DNA of 5,657 bases from an uncultured Marinicella sp. (GTDB taxonomy: Bacteria; Pseudomonadota; Gammaproteobacteria; Xanthomonadales; Marinicellaceae), in NCBI GenBank assembly GCA_938008005.1, contig CALLLZ010000052.1, positions 1 to 5,657 on the forward strand, in the 5' to 3' direction. The position numbers were made by a program, and so were the translations under genes. This document shows, in pieces, positions 5,575 through 5,657 of the stretch. The notes below the pieces were generated by a model. That model ran no database searches. It worked only from the letters and a program-made list of their open reading frames with translations, and was not told where the DNA came from. Position 1 is the first letter of the stretch, and every line of letters starts with the position of its first letter.

Positions 5575-5657
5575 ATTCTACCCGTAGTGCATTTAGGTTT
5601 TGAAGAAAAAATAAGTTACTCACAGTCATAAAAGCGGTATATTTATTAGTGACCAAA

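Noticed and set aside
5485..5657. CRISPR, tRNA or insertion-sequence end in the right-hand non-coding stretch
   Set aside because: There are no repeated units, no cloverleaf-like T-loop sequence and no terminal inverted repeat with a target duplication.

Overview
This AT-rich window is bacterial and carries four protein genes, two on each strand. There are no RNA genes, mobile elements or CRISPR arrays. The 2-oxo acid dehydrogenase E2, the Sec-exported proteins and the TPR-transmembrane-PAS protein suggest a Gram-negative bacterium. A marine-type gammaproteobacterium (something Marinicella-like) is my guess from the E2 sequence style and the C-terminal module of the TPR protein. Nothing in the window proves the genus.

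Layout, left to right. (1) 17-1282 (+) encodes a complete lipoyl-bearing E2 acyltransferase of a 2-oxo acid dehydrogenase complex. It looks like the downstream member of an operon, because its ATG can overlap an upstream stop as ATGA at the window edge. A 12-bp perfect hairpin begins at its own stop codon. (2) 1339-2274 (-) is convergent with it and encodes an unrecognised exported protein of 311 aa, with an acidic N-terminal half, a Cys/His cluster and a very basic Trp-rich C-terminus. (3) A 250-319 bp divergent intergenic region holds candidate promoters and two inverted repeats. (4) 2594-4822 (+), possibly starting at 2525, encodes a large membrane sensor-like protein: signal peptide, periplasmic TPRs, coiled coil, one membrane span, cytoplasmic PAS-like domain, and a C-terminal module with no recognised output motif. 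(5) A hairpin with T-rich flanks on both sides lies between this gene and the next, and fits a bidirectional terminator. (6) 4880-5410 (-) encodes an unrecognised exported protein of 176 aa with six cysteines after the signal peptide. (7) 5411-5657 is non-coding. It holds the promoter of gene 6 with an 18-bp inverted repeat across its -35 region, and a separate rightward promoter with a perfect -10 whose spacer contains T7A7. That promoter probably drives a gene beyond the window.

The E2 is central metabolism and appears unrelated to the other three genes. The TPR-PAS protein and the divergent secreted protein share one regulatory region and may be functionally linked, but that is inference from position only. 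I found no demonstrable new system. The best candidates for novelty are the C-terminal module of the TPR-PAS protein and the charge-polarised Cys/His exported protein opposite it.
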